Of a DNA stretch of 64,000 bases, positions 34,322 through 47,160 are shown in pieces. Positions within the stretch are counted from its first letter, which is position 1, and each line of letters begins with the position of its first letter. Source of the stretch: Pandoraea norimbergensis (GTDB taxonomy: Bacteria; Pseudomonadota; Gammaproteobacteria; Burkholderiales; Burkholderiaceae); NCBI RefSeq assembly GCF_001465545.3, contig NZ_CP013480.3, positions 4,402,001-4,466,000 of the forward strand, written 5' to 3'. A program made the position numbers and the translations under genes. Below the pieces are notes generated by a model. The model saw nothing but the letters and a program-made list of their open reading frames with translations. It searched no databases and was not told where the DNA came from.

Positions 34322-35094
34322 GAATGCCCCTCTTTGCCCGGCGACCGGCAGACGGGGGACGCATCCGCGTGATACGGATCGCGCGGCAACAGCACCATCG
34401 TCAAGGGTTGGGCCAGATCGTGGGGCGGCGCACCGTCGACGCGCACGCTGGCGAGCACCCGAAGCACGGCGGCGTCGCGGGCACGCTCCCCGGTCGAGGT
34501 CAGCAGACGTGCCTGACGCAAGACGCCGGTCGCGTCGATCTCGAAACGCAATAACGTCCGGTATTGTCCTGGCCGGGTCAGCGCATTGGCGCAAAGCGCC
34601 GCCCAGACGCCCGCCTGTACCCGGCCGGCATAGGCGTTGGCGGGGGTGTCGTCGCCCGCAGGCAGCGCTTCGGCCGGCAGTGCTTTGAGGACGAAAGCCT
34701 CTGCGGGCCCCGAGCGTGCATGCTGAATGGCGAGACCGGTGCCCGCCAGCAGGCGCTCCAGTGCGGTGTCGGCGGGAAAGTCCCCGCGCACGGGCGACGA
34801 GGTCAGGCCGGCCACCTGTGCACTACTGAAGAGAGCGGGACGGCCGGAGATCATGGCGTAACGTTGCAGGGCATCGGCCAGTGGCTGCGCAGGGATATCG
34901 AAGAAGAAGGACGTGGGTTCGGCATCGGCCCCCGGCGTCTGCTGCGCAGGCCGTACCGGCACCGTGGGTTGTCCGCGCTCACTGTCTTTGCCGGTCACGG
35001 TGTCGGCCGGTGCACCTCGCGCGGGAAATGTTCCCGCGCTCAACACCAGCAGCAGCGCGCCATAGCGGCTCAAACCCAGCAAGTACAGACGCAA
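34318..35094 (-). CDS. Periplasmic STN/TonB-C-like signalling protein (VreA-like)
   Basis: 258 aa from a proposed TTG start, which has GGGAG eight bases upstream and gives an ideal signal peptide (MRLYLLGLSRYGALLLVLSA ending near ARGAPA). In-frame ATG codons at 35178 and 35259 would put about 28-55 charged residues before it. An STN domain at about residues 63-135 (FFFDIPAQPLADALQRYAMI, then GDFPADTALERLLAGTGL) is followed by a TonB C-terminal-like domain (AGVWAALCANALT, LLRFEIDATGVLRQARLLTSTG). There is no beta-barrel. This combination matches VreA, which signals to FecR/ECF pairs without being a receptor. The stop overlaps the sigma start. Confidence 0.82.
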   Translation of the reverse strand: MRLYLLGLSRYGALLLVLSAGTFPARGAPADTVTGKDSERGQPTVPVRPAQQTPGADAEPTSFFFDIPAQPLADALQRYAMISGRPALFSSAQVAGLTSSPVRGDFPADTALERLLAGTGLAIQHARSGPAEAFVLKALPAEALPAGDDTPANAYAGRVQAGVWAALCANALTRPGQYRTLLRFEIDATGVLRQARLLTSTGERARDAAVLRVLASVRVDGAPPHDLAQPLTMVLLPRDPYHADASPVCRSPGKEGHS

Positions 35095-35334
35095 GATGCA
35101 TGCTCCCGGCTTCCGAACCAACGGCGCGTCACGCCGCCGATCGCCAGCCTCGGTGCGCACCGGACGGCATGCGTCCATCGCCCATGCAGCACGCAACTCT
35201 GGAAAGTACGGATGATGACATCGGAGTACGACAATTCTGTTACACCCCGTGAGCGCCATCCATCAATACCCACCGCACTCGGCCCACCACATCGAATAAG
35301 CGCTGGCACACCCGATGGCATATCTGGCGCGCAA

Positions 35335-35365
35335 AAACAAAAAAGCCCTTGAATGATCAAGGGCT
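35335..35365 (-). terminator. Intrinsic terminator after tRNA-Ser
   Basis: Read on the minus strand, AGCCCTTGA-TCAT-TCAAGGGCT forms a 9-bp stem followed by a T6 tract, 12 bases after the tRNA 3' end. Confidence 0.92.
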
Positions 35366-35377
35366 GATTTGTTTGCT

Positions 35378-35468
<91 letters not shown>

Positions 35469-35569
35469 AAGCACACTTTCTGCTTTGAGTCGCTGCCTGA
35501 GTGGCCTCAAGCAGCGAGAAGGAGATTATAGCCGAATTTTTTCGGCTGCCAAGTCTTTTTTGAAAATTT

Positions 35570-36898
<1,329 letters not shown>

Positions 36899-36987
36899 TC
36901 ACTTCAGTGAGTCATAAAATTCGTTCTGGCCGCAAACGGTGCGCTCATCGCGCCAAAAACGGCATCAAGCGGGTGATTTTACCAAAC

Positions 36988-38430
36988 TCACTCGTCGTCG
37001 CTGGTATCGGCCGGTGGTGATTTTTCCGAAGATGGCGCGGAAGACGACGGTGCAGAGACGGATGACGCGCCGCCGGACGCCTTGGACTGCGGTACCGAAT
37101 CGGTGCCATTGCCCGCTTTACGCCCCTTGGCATTCGCACGGCGCCAGTCAGCATCGAGCGACTTGAGCCAGTTCAACTTCTCGCCAATCTTGCCTTCCAG
37201 CCCGCGCGGCACCGGACGGTACCACTGCTGCGCCCGCAGATCATCCGGGAAGTACGTCTCGCCAGCGGCATAGCCGTCCGGCTCGTCATGCGCGTAGCGG
37301 TACTCGTGACCGTAGCCCAGTTCCTTCATCAGCTTGGTCGGTGCATTACGCAAATGCACCGGCACACCACGAGATTTGTCTTTGCTGACAAACGCGCGCG
37401 CCTGGTTGTAGGCGTTGTAGCCCGCGTTCGATTTAGGGGCGGCCGCCAGATAAAGCACCGCCTGCGCCAGTGCCAACTCACCTTCGGGCGTGCCCAGACG
37501 CTCGTAAGTTTCTGCCGCGTCCAGTGCGATGCGCGCTGCGCGTGGATCGGCCAGCCCGATGTCTTCCCACGCCATGCGCACGATGCGCCGCGCCATGTAA
37601 CGCGGATCGGCGCCGCCATCGAGCATGCGGCAGAACCAGTACAGCGCACCATCCGGCGAGCTGCCGCGCACCGACTTGTGCAGCGCGCTGATCTGGTCGT
37701 AGAACGCGTCGCCGCCCTTGTCGAAGCGACGCAAGTTTTCGGCCAGCACGCTAGCAAGCAACGCGTCGTCGATGGTGTCGATACCCTGCGACGTCGCTGC
37801 CTGCGCCACGATTTCCACGTTATTGAATAGCTTGCGCCCGTCGCCGTCGGCCGAGTCGATCAGCCCCTGACGCGCCTCGTCGGTGAACGTGATGTCGCCG
37901 AGCTCATGGGCCGCGCGCGTGACCATTTCGCCCAGTTCGTCGTCGTTCAGACTCTTGAGCACGTACACGGCCGCACGCGAGAGCAATGCGCCATTCACTT
38001 CGAACGACGGGTTCTCGGTCGTGGCACCCACGAAGATGAAGAGCCCCGATTCCACATGCGGCAAGAAAGCGTCCTGCTGCGCCTTGTTGAAGCGATGCAC
38101 CTCATCGACGAACACCACCGTCTGGCGCCCCTGCCCGCGCTGGATCTGCGCCGCTTCCACCGCGTCGCGAATGTCCTTCACGCCGGAAAGCACAGCCGAG
38201 AGCGAGATGAAATACGCCTTGAATGCGTCGGCCATGAGCCGCGCGAGGGTGGTTTTCCCCACACCGGGCGGGCCCCACAGGATCATCGAATGCGGACGAC
38301 CTGCTTCAAATGCCACGCGCAAAGGTTTCCCCTTGCCGAGCAGATGGCGCTGGCCGATCACGTCGTCAATGGTATGGGGGCGCAAGCGCTCGGCAAGTGG
38401 CACCGAGGCAGAAAGAGGTGCGTCTGGCAT
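36988..38430 (-). CDS. rarA: Replication-associated recombination protein A (RarA/MgsA)
   Basis: 480 aa. The AAA+ core carries Walker A GPPGVGKTT at residues 53-61, Walker B VVFVDEVHRF near 105, and the sensor region GATTENPSFEV. The tetramerisation and C-terminal MgsA domains follow (YWFCRMLDGGADPRYMARR, YNAYNQARAFV). A Ser/Ala/Pro-rich low-complexity tail of about 50 residues ends the protein. It acts at stalled replication forks. The usual gene order lolA-rarA-serS is kept. Confidence 0.95.
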   Translation of the reverse strand: MPDAPLSASVPLAERLRPHTIDDVIGQRHLLGKGKPLRVAFEAGRPHSMILWGPPGVGKTTLARLMADAFKAYFISLSAVLSGVKDIRDAVEAAQIQRGQGRQTVVFVDEVHRFNKAQQDAFLPHVESGLFIFVGATTENPSFEVNGALLSRAAVYVLKSLNDDELGEMVTRAAHELGDITFTDEARQGLIDSADGDGRKLFNNVEIVAQAATSQGIDTIDDALLASVLAENLRRFDKGGDAFYDQISALHKSVRGSSPDGALYWFCRMLDGGADPRYMARRIVRMAWEDIGLADPRAARIALDAAETYERLGTPEGELALAQAVLYLAAAPKSNAGYNAYNQARAFVSKDKSRGVPVHLRNAPTKLMKELGYGHEYRYAHDEPDGYAAGETYFPDDLRAQQWYRPVPRGLEGKIGEKLNWLKSLDADWRRANAKGRKAGNGTDSVPQSKASGGASSVSAPSSSAPSSEKSPPADTSDDE

Positions 38431-38443
38431 GGTAAGAAGCAGT

Positions 38444-38466
38444 GCGGCCGGGGAGTCCCCGGCCGC
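38444..38466. repeat. GC-rich hairpin between lolA and rarA
   Basis: GCGGCCGGGG-AGT-CCCCGGCCGC is a perfect 10-bp inverted repeat, 13 bases upstream of the rarA ATG and 56 bases after the lolA stop. There is no T-tract. It may lower read-through from lolA into rarA or act on translation. Confidence 0.55.
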
Positions 38467-38522
38467 AGATCAGATTTCGGATACGCCCATTATGCCAGTC
38501 CACCGGCATCGGGGCCGTTCGC

Positions 38523-39182
38523 TCACCCCTTGATCACGTCGGCCCCCTTGGGCACGGTGAACTTGAAGTTGTCCGGCGACATCGGTGGATTCTTCTGCAT
38601 ATTCGCAAACGTCAGCAGCGTCACGTTGCCGAATGCATCGTAGAGCTCCATCGCCGCCAAGTTGCCATCGCGAAAGCCGATGCCCACGCGCTGAAACTGT
38701 GTGTCCTGCGACTTCGGCTGGAGCTCGACCCAATCGATGCCGTTCTTCACGCCCGCATCCTTGAGGGTGAAGTTCTTTTCGACGTCGTTGCTGCCGAAGA
38801 GAATCGCCGCCGGACTCGCGCCCAGCGACGCGCCCAGCTTGCGCTCGGTGACCTGATTCAGGTCCTTGTCATAGATATAGAGCGTCTCGCCGTCGGCTTG
38901 CAGCAGTTGATCGTACGGTTTGACATAGCGCCAGATAAAGCGGCCCGGGCGCGAGAATTCGAAGGTGCCCGATGCCAGGTTCGACACCGCCACATTGCCG
39001 TCCTTCCCCTGCTTGACCTGCTTTTGCTCGAATTCGCCACGCGCGGACTTCACCTGCGCCGCGAAGGCCTTGAGTTGCGCCGTGCCGCTGGCGTAAGCCG
39101 GTGCGACCAGCGCCGCCAGCGTTACCCCCACCACACCCGCCATGAGCGGCAAACTGCGCTTGAATCCCAGCATGTTCTTCAT
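38523..39182 (-). CDS. lolA: Outer-membrane lipoprotein carrier protein LolA
   Basis: 219 aa with an N-terminal signal ([24 protein letters not shown]). The mature protein has the LolA pattern: [51 protein letters not shown]. It carries lipoproteins across the periplasm from LolCDE to LolB. The first ATG overlaps the ftsK stop as ATGA. A second ATG three codons on has better spacing from AAGGAG and may be the real start. Coupled expression with ftsK is likely. Confidence 0.95.
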   Translation of the reverse strand: MKNMLGFKRSLPLMAGVVGVTLAALVAPAYASGTAQLKAFAAQVKSARGEFEQKQVKQGKDGNVAVSNLASGTFEFSRPGRFIWRYVKPYDQLLQADGETLYIYDKDLNQVTERKLGASLGASPAAILFGSNDVEKNFTLKDAGVKNGIDWVELQPKSQDTQFQRVGIGFRDGNLAAMELYDAFGNVTLLTFANMQKNPPMSPDNFKFTVPKGADVIKG

Positions 39183-41500
39183 TCTCCTTCGCGATTGGGC
39201 ACCAGAATTTCCCGGTTGCCATTGCTCGCCATCGCCGACACGACGCCGGACTGTTCCATCTGTTCGAGCAGCCGCGCTGCCCGGTTGTAGCCGATGCGAA
39301 GATGCCGCTGCACCAGCGAGATCGACGCGCGGCGCTGCTTGAGCACCACCGCCACCGCCTGATCGTACAGAGGATCGGACTCGCCGCCCCCCTCGCCGGT
39401 TCCGCCACCCGCGCCGTCGACACCACCGTCCTCGCCTTCGATCGCCCCATCGAGCAGGCCTTCGACGTAATTCGCCTCACCCTGCTCCTTGAGCCGCTGC
39501 ACCACGCGGTGCACTTCATCGTCGGCCACGAACGCCCCGTGCACGCGCAACGGCAGGCCGGTGCCCGGCGGCATGTAGAGCATGTCGCCCATGCCCAGCA
39601 GCGTCTCTGCGCCCTGCTGGTCGAGAATGGTGCGGGAATCGATCTTCGACGATACCTGGAACGCCACACGGGTCGGCACGTTGGCCTTGATCAGCCCCGT
39701 AATCACGTCGACCGACGGACGCTGCGTCGCCAGAATCAGGTGGATACCGGCCGCACGCGCCTTCTGTGCAATGCGGGCAATCAACTCTTCGACCTTCTTG
39801 CCGACCACCATCATCAGGTCCGCCAACTCGTCGATCACCACGACGATGTACGGCAGACGCTGCAACGGCTCAGGTGCTTCCGGCGTCAGCGAGAACGGGT
39901 TCGGAATGTGTTCTTCGCGCTTGGCGGCTTCGTCGATCTTATTGTTGTAGCCCGCGAGGTTGCGCACGCCAAGCTTGCTCATCAGCTTGTAGCGGCGCTC
40001 CATTTCGGAGACCACCCAGTTCAACGCATGCCCCGCCTGACGCATATCGGTCACGACCGGGCACAACAGATGCTGAATGCCTTCGTACATGCTCATTTCG
40101 AGCATCTTCGGATCGATCAGGATGAGTCGCACCTGCTCGGCCGTAGCCTTGTAGAGCAGCGACAGGATCATCGCGTTGATCCCCACCGACTTGCCCGAGC
40201 CGGTCGTACCCGCCACCAGCAAGTGAGGCATCTTGCCCAGATCGGCCACGACGGGCTTGCCGCCGATGTCCTTACCCAGCGCAAGCGTCAGCAACGACGA
40301 CGAATCGTTATAGACCTCGGAGCCCAGAATCTCGGTCAGACGAACCGTCTGACGGCGCGGATTCGGCAACTCCAGCCCCATGAAATTCTTGCCGGGAATG
40401 GTCTCGACCACGCGAATCGATACGAGCGAGAGCGAACGCGCCAGATCCTTCGCCAGCGTCACGATCTGGCTGCCCTTCACGCCCGTGGCCGGCTCAATTT
40501 CATAGCGCGTAATGACCGGGCCCGGGTAGGCCGCCACCACGTTCACTTCGACGCCAAAGTCCTTGAGCTTCTTCTCGATCAGGCGCGACGTGAATTCGAG
40601 CGTCTCGCCCGACACGGTCTCCTGCACGGCTGGCGGCGAATCGAGCAGCGCCAGCGGCGGCAGGATGGAATCGGGCAGATCGGCAAACAGCGGCGCCTGC
40701 TTTTCCTTCTCCACGCGCTCGCTCTTGGGCACTACCTTGACGGGCGGCACGATCTGCACCGGCTCATGCACGTCGGCGCGCACGCGGTTCTGCACCACAG
40801 CACCTTCACGGGCGATGGCCGCTTCTTCACCCAGACGGCGGTCCTGACGCGCCTCACGGCGCCGGCGGATCACGGTGCCGGTATCGAGAATCAGCGCACC
40901 GAGTTTTTCTGCCGCCGACAGCCACGAGAAATGGAACAGCAGCGACAGACCAAACGCCAGAATCAGCAACAGTGCGAGCGTGCCGCCGGTAAAGCCGAGC
41001 GCATGCTGGAAGAATCCGCCGACGGTCTCGCCGATCACGCCGCCGGATGCGCGCGGCAGTTGGGCTTTCATGCGGTACAGACGGAGCGATTCGACACCGG
41101 CGCTGGCGAGCAGCACCATCAGGAAGGAGACGATCTCGACCCAGCCGCCGCTCGCGAGCCGTTCGCGCAGCGGGGGCGCTTCGCGCTTGGTAGAAATACG
41201 CCGGTAGCCGGAAATGACACGGCGGGCAATGAATACGACCAGCCAGTAGGCGGACAGGCCGAGCATGAGCAGCAGCATATCTGCCACCCATGCGCCGACG
41301 CGCCCCGCCCAGTTGGCGATGCGCTCCACGTGCGCCGCATGCGTCCAGCTGGGGTCCAGACGGCTGTACGAGAACAACGCCATCAACAGGAACACCATCA
41401 GCGCGACTTGCGCCATCCAGCGGATTTCATGGAAAAGATGCGTCACCCGGTTGGGTAGCGACGATCCGGCACCAGCAGAGTAGGAAGATTTCGTCGTCAT
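39179..41500 (-). CDS. ftsK: DNA translocase FtsK
   Basis: 773 aa. Four N-terminal membrane segments lie within about residues 25-185, followed by a short linker. The motor contains Walker [11 protein letters not shown] near residue 433 and Walker B-type [13 protein letters not shown]. The C-terminal gamma winged-helix domain ([37 protein letters not shown]) reads KOPS sequences. The start is the ATG at 41500, as the family begins just ahead of the first membrane segment, and the longer open frame upstream is not family-like. It is a compact form, with a much shorter linker than the E. coli protein. Confidence 0.96.
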   Translation of the reverse strand: MTTKSSYSAGAGSSLPNRVTHLFHEIRWMAQVALMVFLLMALFSYSRLDPSWTHAAHVERIANWAGRVGAWVADMLLLMLGLSAYWLVVFIARRVISGYRRISTKREAPPLRERLASGGWVEIVSFLMVLLASAGVESLRLYRMKAQLPRASGGVIGETVGGFFQHALGFTGGTLALLLILAFGLSLLFHFSWLSAAEKLGALILDTGTVIRRRREARQDRRLGEEAAIAREGAVVQNRVRADVHEPVQIVPPVKVVPKSERVEKEKQAPLFADLPDSILPPLALLDSPPAVQETVSGETLEFTSRLIEKKLKDFGVEVNVVAAYPGPVITRYEIEPATGVKGSQIVTLAKDLARSLSLVSIRVVETIPGKNFMGLELPNPRRQTVRLTEILGSEVYNDSSSLLTLALGKDIGGKPVVADLGKMPHLLVAGTTGSGKSVGINAMILSLLYKATAEQVRLILIDPKMLEMSMYEGIQHLLCPVVTDMRQAGHALNWVVSEMERRYKLMSKLGVRNLAGYNNKIDEAAKREEHIPNPFSLTPEAPEPLQRLPYIVVVIDELADLMMVVGKKVEELIARIAQKARAAGIHLILATQRPSVDVITGLIKANVPTRVAFQVSSKIDSRTILDQQGAETLLGMGDMLYMPPGTGLPLRVHGAFVADDEVHRVVQRLKEQGEANYVEGLLDGAIEGEDGGVDGAGGGTGEGGGESDPLYDQAVAVVLKQRRASISLVQRHLRIGYNRAARLLEQMEQSGVVSAMASNGNREILVPNREGE

Positions 41501-42819
<1,319 letters not shown>

Positions 42820-42864
42820 GCTGACTTAGCAACTGACTTCGCAACTTAGTCAGCGCTGACCAAC

Positions 42865-42892
42865 GGTACCGCCCGGGCTCCCGGGTGGTACC
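42865..42892. repeat. Hairpin between trxB and the Smr gene
   Basis: GGTACCGCCCGGG and CCCGGGTGGTACC pair over 13 bases with one G-T wobble and a 2-base centre. It is 45 bases after trxB and 15 bases before the Smr ATG. There is no T-tract. Confidence 0.55.
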
Positions 42893-42907
42893 CGACTCCG
42901 ACATCTC

Positions 42908-43591
42908 ATGAGCAAGAAGCCCCCCAAGCTCAGCCTCAACGACCTCGCCGGCCTGCGCGACACCCTCGCCAAGGAAACCGCCGCCCGCGAAGCCGAGCGC
43001 ATCGAGGCCGCCAAACGCGCCGCACAAGCCGAGCGCGACGCCAACGTGTTTCGCGACAGCATCGGCGACATTGCTCCGATTTCCCGCAAGCGTTCGGTCG
43101 ATCGCGTCGAACACCCACGTCAGCCGCCGGCCCCCGTTGCCCGTCAGACCCAGGAAGACGAAGCCGCCGTGCTCTACGAGTCGCTCTCGGACGAGTTCGA
43201 TCCCGAGGCGCTGCTCGACACGGACGACCGCCTGTCGTACCGTCGGCCTGGCATCAGTCAGGACACCCTGCTCAAGCTCCAGCGCGGCGACTGGGTCGTA
43301 CAGGCACAGGTCGATTTGCATGGCCTGCGTCGCGACGAGGCCCGCGAAGCCCTCTCCGCCTTCCTGCACGATGCCGTCAAACGCGGCCTGCGCTGCGTAC
43401 GCGTGATCCACGGCAAAGGGCTGGGTTCGGTCGGACGCGAACCGGTGCTCAAGGAAAAAGTGCGCAGCTGGCTCGCCCAGAAAAACGAAGTGCTTGCATG
43501 GGCGCAGGCACAAGGACGCGACGGCGGCAGCGGCGCACTGGTAGTATTGCTACAGCCTTCGCCGGGCAAGTCGTCGCGCGCGGGCTACTGA
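42908..43591 (+). CDS. Smr/MutS2-type domain protein
   Basis: 227 aa. The first 60 residues are a charged Ala/Glu/Arg-rich helix. The C-terminal Smr domain starts near residue 135 with VDLHGLRRDEAREALSAFL and has the VIHGKGLGS motif near 168. The DLHGLR and HGKG elements are those of Smr endonuclease domains. Stand-alone Smr proteins such as SmrB act on RNA in ribosome rescue, while others nick DNA. This protein could belong to either group. It follows trxB on the same strand. Confidence 0.88.
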   Translation: MSKKPPKLSLNDLAGLRDTLAKETAAREAERIEAAKRAAQAERDANVFRDSIGDIAPISRKRSVDRVEHPRQPPAPVARQTQEDEAAVLYESLSDEFDPEALLDTDDRLSYRRPGISQDTLLKLQRGDWVVQAQVDLHGLRRDEAREALSAFLHDAVKRGLRCVRVIHGKGLGSVGREPVLKEKVRSWLAQKNEVLAWAQAQGRDGGSGALVVLLQPSPGKSSRAGY

Positions 43592-43636
43592 CCCCGGCGG
43601 GGCACGCCCCCGCCACACCGTCTCAACGTCAGTTCT

Positions 43637-43682
43637 GACGCTTGTCACGACGCTTGTCACGACACCAATCACGACGTTTCAC
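43637..43682. repeat. 12-bp tandem repeat, nearly four units
   Basis: GACGCTTGTCAC occurs twice perfectly, then GACACCAATCAC, then the partial unit GACGTTTCAC. It lies directly before the ribosome site of the TRIC-type channel gene. Confidence 0.75.
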
Positions 43683-43697
43683 CCGAAGGATTCGCCG

Positions 43698-44333
43698 ATG
43701 ATTCATGAGATGAGCAGCCAGCTGCATACGATTCTGGCCATCACCGAGGCCATTGCCGTATTGTCGTGCGCCATCTCAGGTTTCGCCGAAGCCCGCAAAC
43801 AGCATCTCGACCCGGTCGGCGCCTTCGTGCTGGCCTTTGCGACGGCCTTCGGCGGCGGCACTCTGCGCGACGTGCTGCTCGACCACCGCCCCTTCTACTG
43901 GGTGCAACACCAGTGGTACACCATCATCATTCTCATTCTCTCGCTCTCGACGTCCGGCGTGCTGCGGCTCGTCTCGCGCGTGGCCACCGAGCGTGTGCTG
44001 CTCATCACTGACGCGATCGGGCTGGGGACGTTCAGCGCATCGGGCACATCGCTGGCGCTTCAGACCGGCATGTCGCCGTTCATGTCGGTGATGATGGGCG
44101 TGATCACCGGGGTCGGCGGCGGGGTAATGCGCGACATTCTCTGCAACGAGGTGCCGCTGGTGCTGCGTGATACGCGCCCGTATGCGGTGTGCGCCTTTAT
44201 CGGCGGATGGATCTACATCGCGCTGACCTACGCCGATCTCGATCCTGTCTACACGCTCTCGATCAGCGCTCTATCGGTGATCCTCGTCCGCTTGATCACG
44301 GTCGCCTTCGACGTGCGGCTGAAGGCCGAATAG
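43698..44333 (+). CDS. TRIC-type cation channel family membrane protein (YadS/UPF0126-like)
   Basis: 211 aa with about seven membrane segments. The family repeat FAFGGGTLRDVLL (here ATAFGGGTLRDVLLDHRPFYW) occurs in the first half, and VGGGVMRDILCNEVPLVLR occurs in the second, the two glycine-rich re-entrant helices of the channel. AAGGA seven bases before the ATG fixes the start. It acts in the inner membrane, probably as a potassium- or glycine-linked trimeric channel. The physiological ion is not evident. Confidence 0.92.
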   Translation: MIHEMSSQLHTILAITEAIAVLSCAISGFAEARKQHLDPVGAFVLAFATAFGGGTLRDVLLDHRPFYWVQHQWYTIIILILSLSTSGVLRLVSRVATERVLLITDAIGLGTFSASGTSLALQTGMSPFMSVMMGVITGVGGGVMRDILCNEVPLVLRDTRPYAVCAFIGGWIYIALTYADLDPVYTLSISALSVILVRLITVAFDVRLKAE

Positions 44334-44379
44334 CCGGGCACGCACCGGCCCCGCAGGGAAAATCACGCCAGAAACGCCA

Positions 44380-44411
44380 AAGGGCGACGCTGCACTCGCA
44401 GCCTCGCCCTT
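44380..44411. terminator. Hairpin between convergent channel and glnB genes
   Basis: AAGGGCGA / TCGCCCTT enclose GCTGC-ACTC-GCAGC, forming a 13-bp stem with a single C-C mismatch. It sits in the convergent gap, and no strong T-tract follows on either strand. Confidence 0.55.
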
Positions 44412-44416
44412 CGTCA

Positions 44417-44453
44417 TGTCTTGCTGATGCCTTGCCGGTGTCTTGCTGATGCC
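44417..44453. repeat. 15-bp direct repeat
   Basis: TGTCTTGCTGATGCC occurs at 44417-44431 and again at 44439-44453 without mismatch, downstream of glnB. Confidence 0.85.
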
Positions 44454-44480
44454 GTCCACTTGACGGCATCGCATCTAACC

Positions 44481-44864
<384 letters not shown>

Positions 44865-44933
44865 CTATTGTACCGGTCCGGCGGCAACACGCTGATGACA
44901 GCGCGAAACCGCCTCGCCGGCGCCCGTACGCAC

Positions 44934-44954
44934 GTCAGGCGTCAGGCGTCAGGC
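44934..44954. repeat. 7-bp tandem repeat at the nadE 3' end
   Basis: GTCAGGC occurs three times in a row. The unit nearest nadE contains the nadE stop codon, read on the minus strand. Confidence 0.8.
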
Positions 44955-47069
44955 ATGCGGATCGTCGGGCACGGTGTCCAGATCCGCCAGCCACACCACC
45001 GATTCCGAATCGCTCGGCGCACGCCAGTCGCCGCGCGGCGACAGCGACCCGCCCGTGCCGACCTTCGGCGCATTCGGCACGCACGAGCGCTTGAACTGGC
45101 TGGTGCGGAAGAACCGATCGAGGAAGATTCGGAGATTGCGCTTGATGGCGACCATGTCGTACGCATTGTGGGCGCGTTGTCCTTCGTCCGGCCAACGTCC
45201 GGTCGACGCGTCGTGCCACGCGCTCCACGACAGGAAGGCCACCTTACGCGGCGCGTAGCCGAAACGCAGCGTGTAGTACAAGTTGAAGTCTTGCAACTCG
45301 TACGGCCCGATGAAGTGCTCGGTGCGCTGCTCCGGCGCGCCGTTGGCCTTGCCGGGCACCAGCTCGGGGCTGATTTCGGTCTCGAGAATGTCGATGAGGA
45401 CGTTGCGACGGCCCGCAGCTTCCTTACCGTCCTTCGTTTCCTTCGCGCCCTTCGCCGGTGCCGTCTGTCCAGCCGCCTGACTCAGTTGCCCCGTCTCAGC
45501 GACCCAGCGCACCAGATGGATGATGAGCGTCTTCGGCACGCTGGCGTTCACGTTGTAGTGCGACATGTGATCGCCCACGCCGTAGGTGCACCAACCCAGC
45601 GCCAGTTCGCTCAGGTCTCCTGTGCCGATCACGATGGCACCAAGGTGGTTGGCCAGACGGAACAGATGGTTGGTCCGCTCGCCTGCCTGCACGTTCTCGA
45701 ACGTGACGTCGTAGACCTCTTCCCCCTTCGCAAACGGATGGTCGAGGTCTTTCAACATCTGCATACAACTCGGGCGGATATCGATCTCGCGCGCCGTGCA
45801 ACCCACGGCTTCCATCAACTCACGCGCCTGACGCAGCGTGCGCTCGCTCGTCGCGAACCCCGGCATCGTGTAGGCGAGGATATTCGTGCGCGGCAGCCCG
45901 AGCCGGTCCATGACCTTCGCGCACACGAGCAGCGCGTGCGTGGAATCAAGGCCGCCCGACACGCCGATGACCACCTTCTGGATCTTCGACGACGCGAGAC
46001 GCTGCATCAGCGCCTGCACCTGAATGTTGTAGACCTCGTGGCAGCGCTCATCGCGCAGACGCGGGTCCGCCGGCACATACGGAAAACGGCCGATGGCACG
46101 TGCGAGCGGCAACTCGGCATCGCGCGGCATCGTGACGTCGACCTTAATGGTCCGGAATCGCGCCACTTCCTCGGCATGACGCCGCACCGACACGCCGAAC
46201 GTGGTCTGGTGCATGCGCTCGCGGGCGAGGCGCTCCAGATCGACATCCGCGTAAATCAGGTGCGATTCACTGGCGAAGCGGGCCGACTCGGCCAGCATGT
46301 CGCCGTTCTCATAGATGAGTGCTTGTCCGTCCCACGCGAGATCGGTCGTCGATTCCCCCTGCCCGGCCGACGTGTACAGATACGCCGCAAGACAGCGCGC
46401 CGACTGCTGACCGACGAGTTGATGACGGTACGCCGACTTGCCGACCACAACGTTCGACGCCGACAGGTTGACGAGCACGGTCGCCCCCGCGAGTGCGGCA
46501 AACGACGACGGCGGCACCGGCACCCAGACGTCTTCGCAGATTTCGCAGTGAAAGCGCAGCAGCGGTTGGTCAGCGGCTTCGAAAATCAGAGCACCGAAGG
46601 GGACGTCGTGACCGAGCAAGGTGACCGAGTCCACGCCCGCGTCGTCTGCGGCGTTGAACTGGCGGGCTTCGTAAAACTCGCTGTAGTTCGGCAGATAGGT
46701 CTTGGGGACCACGCCGTGAATGCGTCCACGCGCGACCACGACTGCGCAGTTGAACAAGCGCTGTTGCACACGCACCGGCATGCCGACGATGAGCGCAGCG
46801 CCCAGTTCGCGGCTTGCGGCAACGATCTCGGCGAGCGCGGCATCGCACGCGTCGAGTAGTGCGCGTTGTTGGAACAGGTCTTCGCAGCTATACGCGGGAA
46901 TCCCCAACTCGGGGAACGCCACCAGCACGGCGCCTTGGGCATCGGCTTCGCGGGCGAGCGCAATGGTCTGCTGGGCGTTGTACGCCGGGTCGGCGACGCG
47001 GCATTGCGGCACGCCAACGGCGACGCGCGCGAAATCGTGGTTATAGAGATTGAGAAATCGGTTGGTCAT
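44949..47069 (-). CDS. nadE: Glutamine-dependent NAD+ synthetase
   Basis: 706 aa, the two-domain form. The N-terminal nitrilase-type glutaminase domain has the triad E54 (FPELG), K123 (VPKTYLPNY) and C178 (HCEICEDVW). The C-terminal synthetase domain has the PP-loop [13 protein letters not shown] near residue 365. It also contains [25 protein letters not shown], the dinucleotide-binding region. It makes NAD+ from deamido-NAD+, ATP and glutamine. Residues near 545 form an Ala/Lys-rich insertion ([18 protein letters not shown]). The ammonia donor link explains its common pairing with glnB. Confidence 0.96.
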   Translation of the reverse strand: MTNRFLNLYNHDFARVAVGVPQCRVADPAYNAQQTIALAREADAQGAVLVAFPELGIPAYSCEDLFQQRALLDACDAALAEIVAASRELGAALIVGMPVRVQQRLFNCAVVVARGRIHGVVPKTYLPNYSEFYEARQFNAADDAGVDSVTLLGHDVPFGALIFEAADQPLLRFHCEICEDVWVPVPPSSFAALAGATVLVNLSASNVVVGKSAYRHQLVGQQSARCLAAYLYTSAGQGESTTDLAWDGQALIYENGDMLAESARFASESHLIYADVDLERLARERMHQTTFGVSVRRHAEEVARFRTIKVDVTMPRDAELPLARAIGRFPYVPADPRLRDERCHEVYNIQVQALMQRLASSKIQKVVIGVSGGLDSTHALLVCAKVMDRLGLPRTNILAYTMPGFATSERTLRQARELMEAVGCTAREIDIRPSCMQMLKDLDHPFAKGEEVYDVTFENVQAGERTNHLFRLANHLGAIVIGTGDLSELALGWCTYGVGDHMSHYNVNASVPKTLIIHLVRWVAETGQLSQAAGQTAPAKGAKETKDGKEAAGRRNVLIDILETEISPELVPGKANGAPEQRTEHFIGPYELQDFNLYYTLRFGYAPRKVAFLSWSAWHDASTGRWPDEGQRAHNAYDMVAIKRNLRIFLDRFFRTSQFKRSCVPNAPKVGTGGSLSPRGDWRAPSDSESVVWLADLDTVPDDPHA

Positions 47070-47160
47070 GTCGGCGGCTACCCATGCATCGCTCGTGGGC
47101 CGGTGCAGCGGCAGGCTGGCAGGCCCGGCGCGACCGGCGGGCGGTCAGATCGCCAGTATA

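Noticed and set aside
34322..34594. Upstream extension of the ECF sigma factor frame
   Set aside because: It lies inside the VreA-like gene, is Arg-rich and not sigma-like; the ATG overlapping the sensor stop is the natural start.
39302..41458. 718-codon open frame opposite ftsK
   Set aside because: It is Arg/His/Gln-rich antisense sequence with no motif, while ftsK on the other strand is certain.
43637..43682. Tandem repeats as a possible CRISPR fragment
   Set aside because: Units are 12 bases with no spacers, and no cas genes are present.
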